Assembly (NCBI GenBank): GCA_037176905.1
Contig: JBBBWG010004202.1
Location: 1-30,025, forward strand
Origin: Azolla pinnata
Lineage: Eukaryota > Streptophyta > Polypodiopsida > Salviniales > Salviniaceae
Direction of reading: 5' to 3'
Length of the DNA stretch: 30,025 nucleotides
The translations under genes were made by a program, and so were the position numbers. The notes beneath the pieces were generated by a model. The model was not told where the DNA came from. It did no database searches and was given only the letters and a program-made list of their open reading frames with translations. This document shows positions 29,581-30,025 of the stretch, in pieces (positions within the stretch are counted from its first letter, which is position 1; each line of letters starts with the position of its first letter).

Positions 29581-30025
29581 CTATGGAGGATGATCCAAAC
29601 ATCCTCACTGTGGAGAGCATGACTGAAGCGGAAATTCTGCTCACGACGGAGGAAGCCACTAGCTGGCTACTCAACTCGGGTGCCTCTCTTACCATGTAAC
29701 TCCGTTCCGATTGCAATTCCGACAGTATACGGCTCGAAGTTTCGATCCTGTACGCGTCGGAAATTCGCAGCATTGTGCGGTTATTGGCATTGGTACAGTA
29801 GAGCTCAACCTTTCAGGTGGCTCTACAATTGTACTCCACGATGTTCGACATGTCCCGGAGTTTTCAAGGTTACTCATTTCGGTGGGACAACTTGACGAAG
29901 CAGGCATCCGTGCTAGCTTTTCGTCAGGAGCATGGAGTCTCCACAAAGGGAACCTCCTACTTGCTCGTGGCCCGAAGATACATTCACTGTATCCTTTGTA
30001 TGTCACACTCAGAGAGGGTGACTTA
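29581..30025 (+). pseudogene. Copia protease and start of integrase region, broken
   Basis: The protease active-site block reads SWLLNSGAS, with Asn (AAC at 29673-29675) where retroviral-type aspartic proteases have the catalytic Asp of D(S/T)GA. A stop follows at 29697. In another frame the protein similarity resumes (AVIGIGTVELNLSGGST, LHDVRHVPEFSR, LISVGQLDEAGIRASFSS) up to the window end. Confidence 0.85.

Larger units (their letters stand above)
27567..30025 (+). mobile_element. Ty1-copia LTR retrotransposon, 5' portion, decayed, runs past window end
   Basis: Order seen: putative LTR, primer binding site, long leader, gag, zinc knuckle, protease, and the start of the gag-pre-integrase region (LHKGNLLLARGPKIHSLYPL near 29940). 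This order and the tRNA-iMet primer site indicate Ty1-copia. Stops and frameshifts break the polyprotein (TAA at 28713, a 52-bp insertion near 29040, TAG near 29329, TAA at 29697). Integrase, reverse transcriptase and the 3' LTR lie beyond the window. Confidence 0.92.

Overview
The window is the left end of a plant chromosome or scaffold. It opens with 15 tandem CCCTAAA units (Arabidopsis-type plant telomere, C-rich strand reading inward, as expected at a 5' end). It carries spliced nuclear genes, PLS-class pentatricopeptide repeat (PPR) genes, LINE and Ty1-copia elements, and many mini- and microsatellites. The wording of the PPR repeats resembles the large PLS families of ferns such as Ceratopteris and Adiantum. 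That assignment is inference from recalled family style, not a search result.

Layout. 1-107: telomere. 149-6275, minus strand: five exons of a tonoplast sugar transporter (TST/TMT family), reconstructed by splicing. All frames are open, but the gene breaks off in its fifth intron, 41 bases from the telomere, so the second half of the transporter (TM7-12) is absent. Its introns hold a triplicated 158-bp unit that copies the splice donor, a GGATN pentamer array, a 56-72 bp repeat array, a candidate inverted-repeat element, and three related fold-back elements. One of these sits in a 70-bp tandem repeat with an 11-bp target-site duplication. 6276-9780: upstream region and repeat-rich spacer with no gene recognised. 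9825-11820, minus strand: complete five-exon gene for cytosolic ribosomal protein eS7 (192 aa), with telo-box motifs upstream that continue into a minisatellite (12040-12930) carrying the same motif. 13832-17302 plus and 18737-21637 minus: two long intronless PLS-type PPR genes, tail to tail, with E domains but no DYW deaminase domain. 22170-23720 and 26760-27540, plus: two decayed pieces of LINE ORF2. Between them lie a 23-bp minisatellite and three units with tRNA-like (pol III box) heads. 27567 to the window end, plus: 5' part of a decayed Ty1-copia retrotransposon (putative LTR, tRNA-iMet primer binding site, gag, zinc knuckle, protease with a substituted catalytic Asp), running out of the window.

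The genes do not form a pathway. eS7 is a housekeeping translation gene. The PPR proteins are probably organellar RNA-binding factors that would need a DYW protein in trans if they act in C-to-U editing. The sugar transporter is the most striking locus: a broken gene whose promoter points straight at the telomere.
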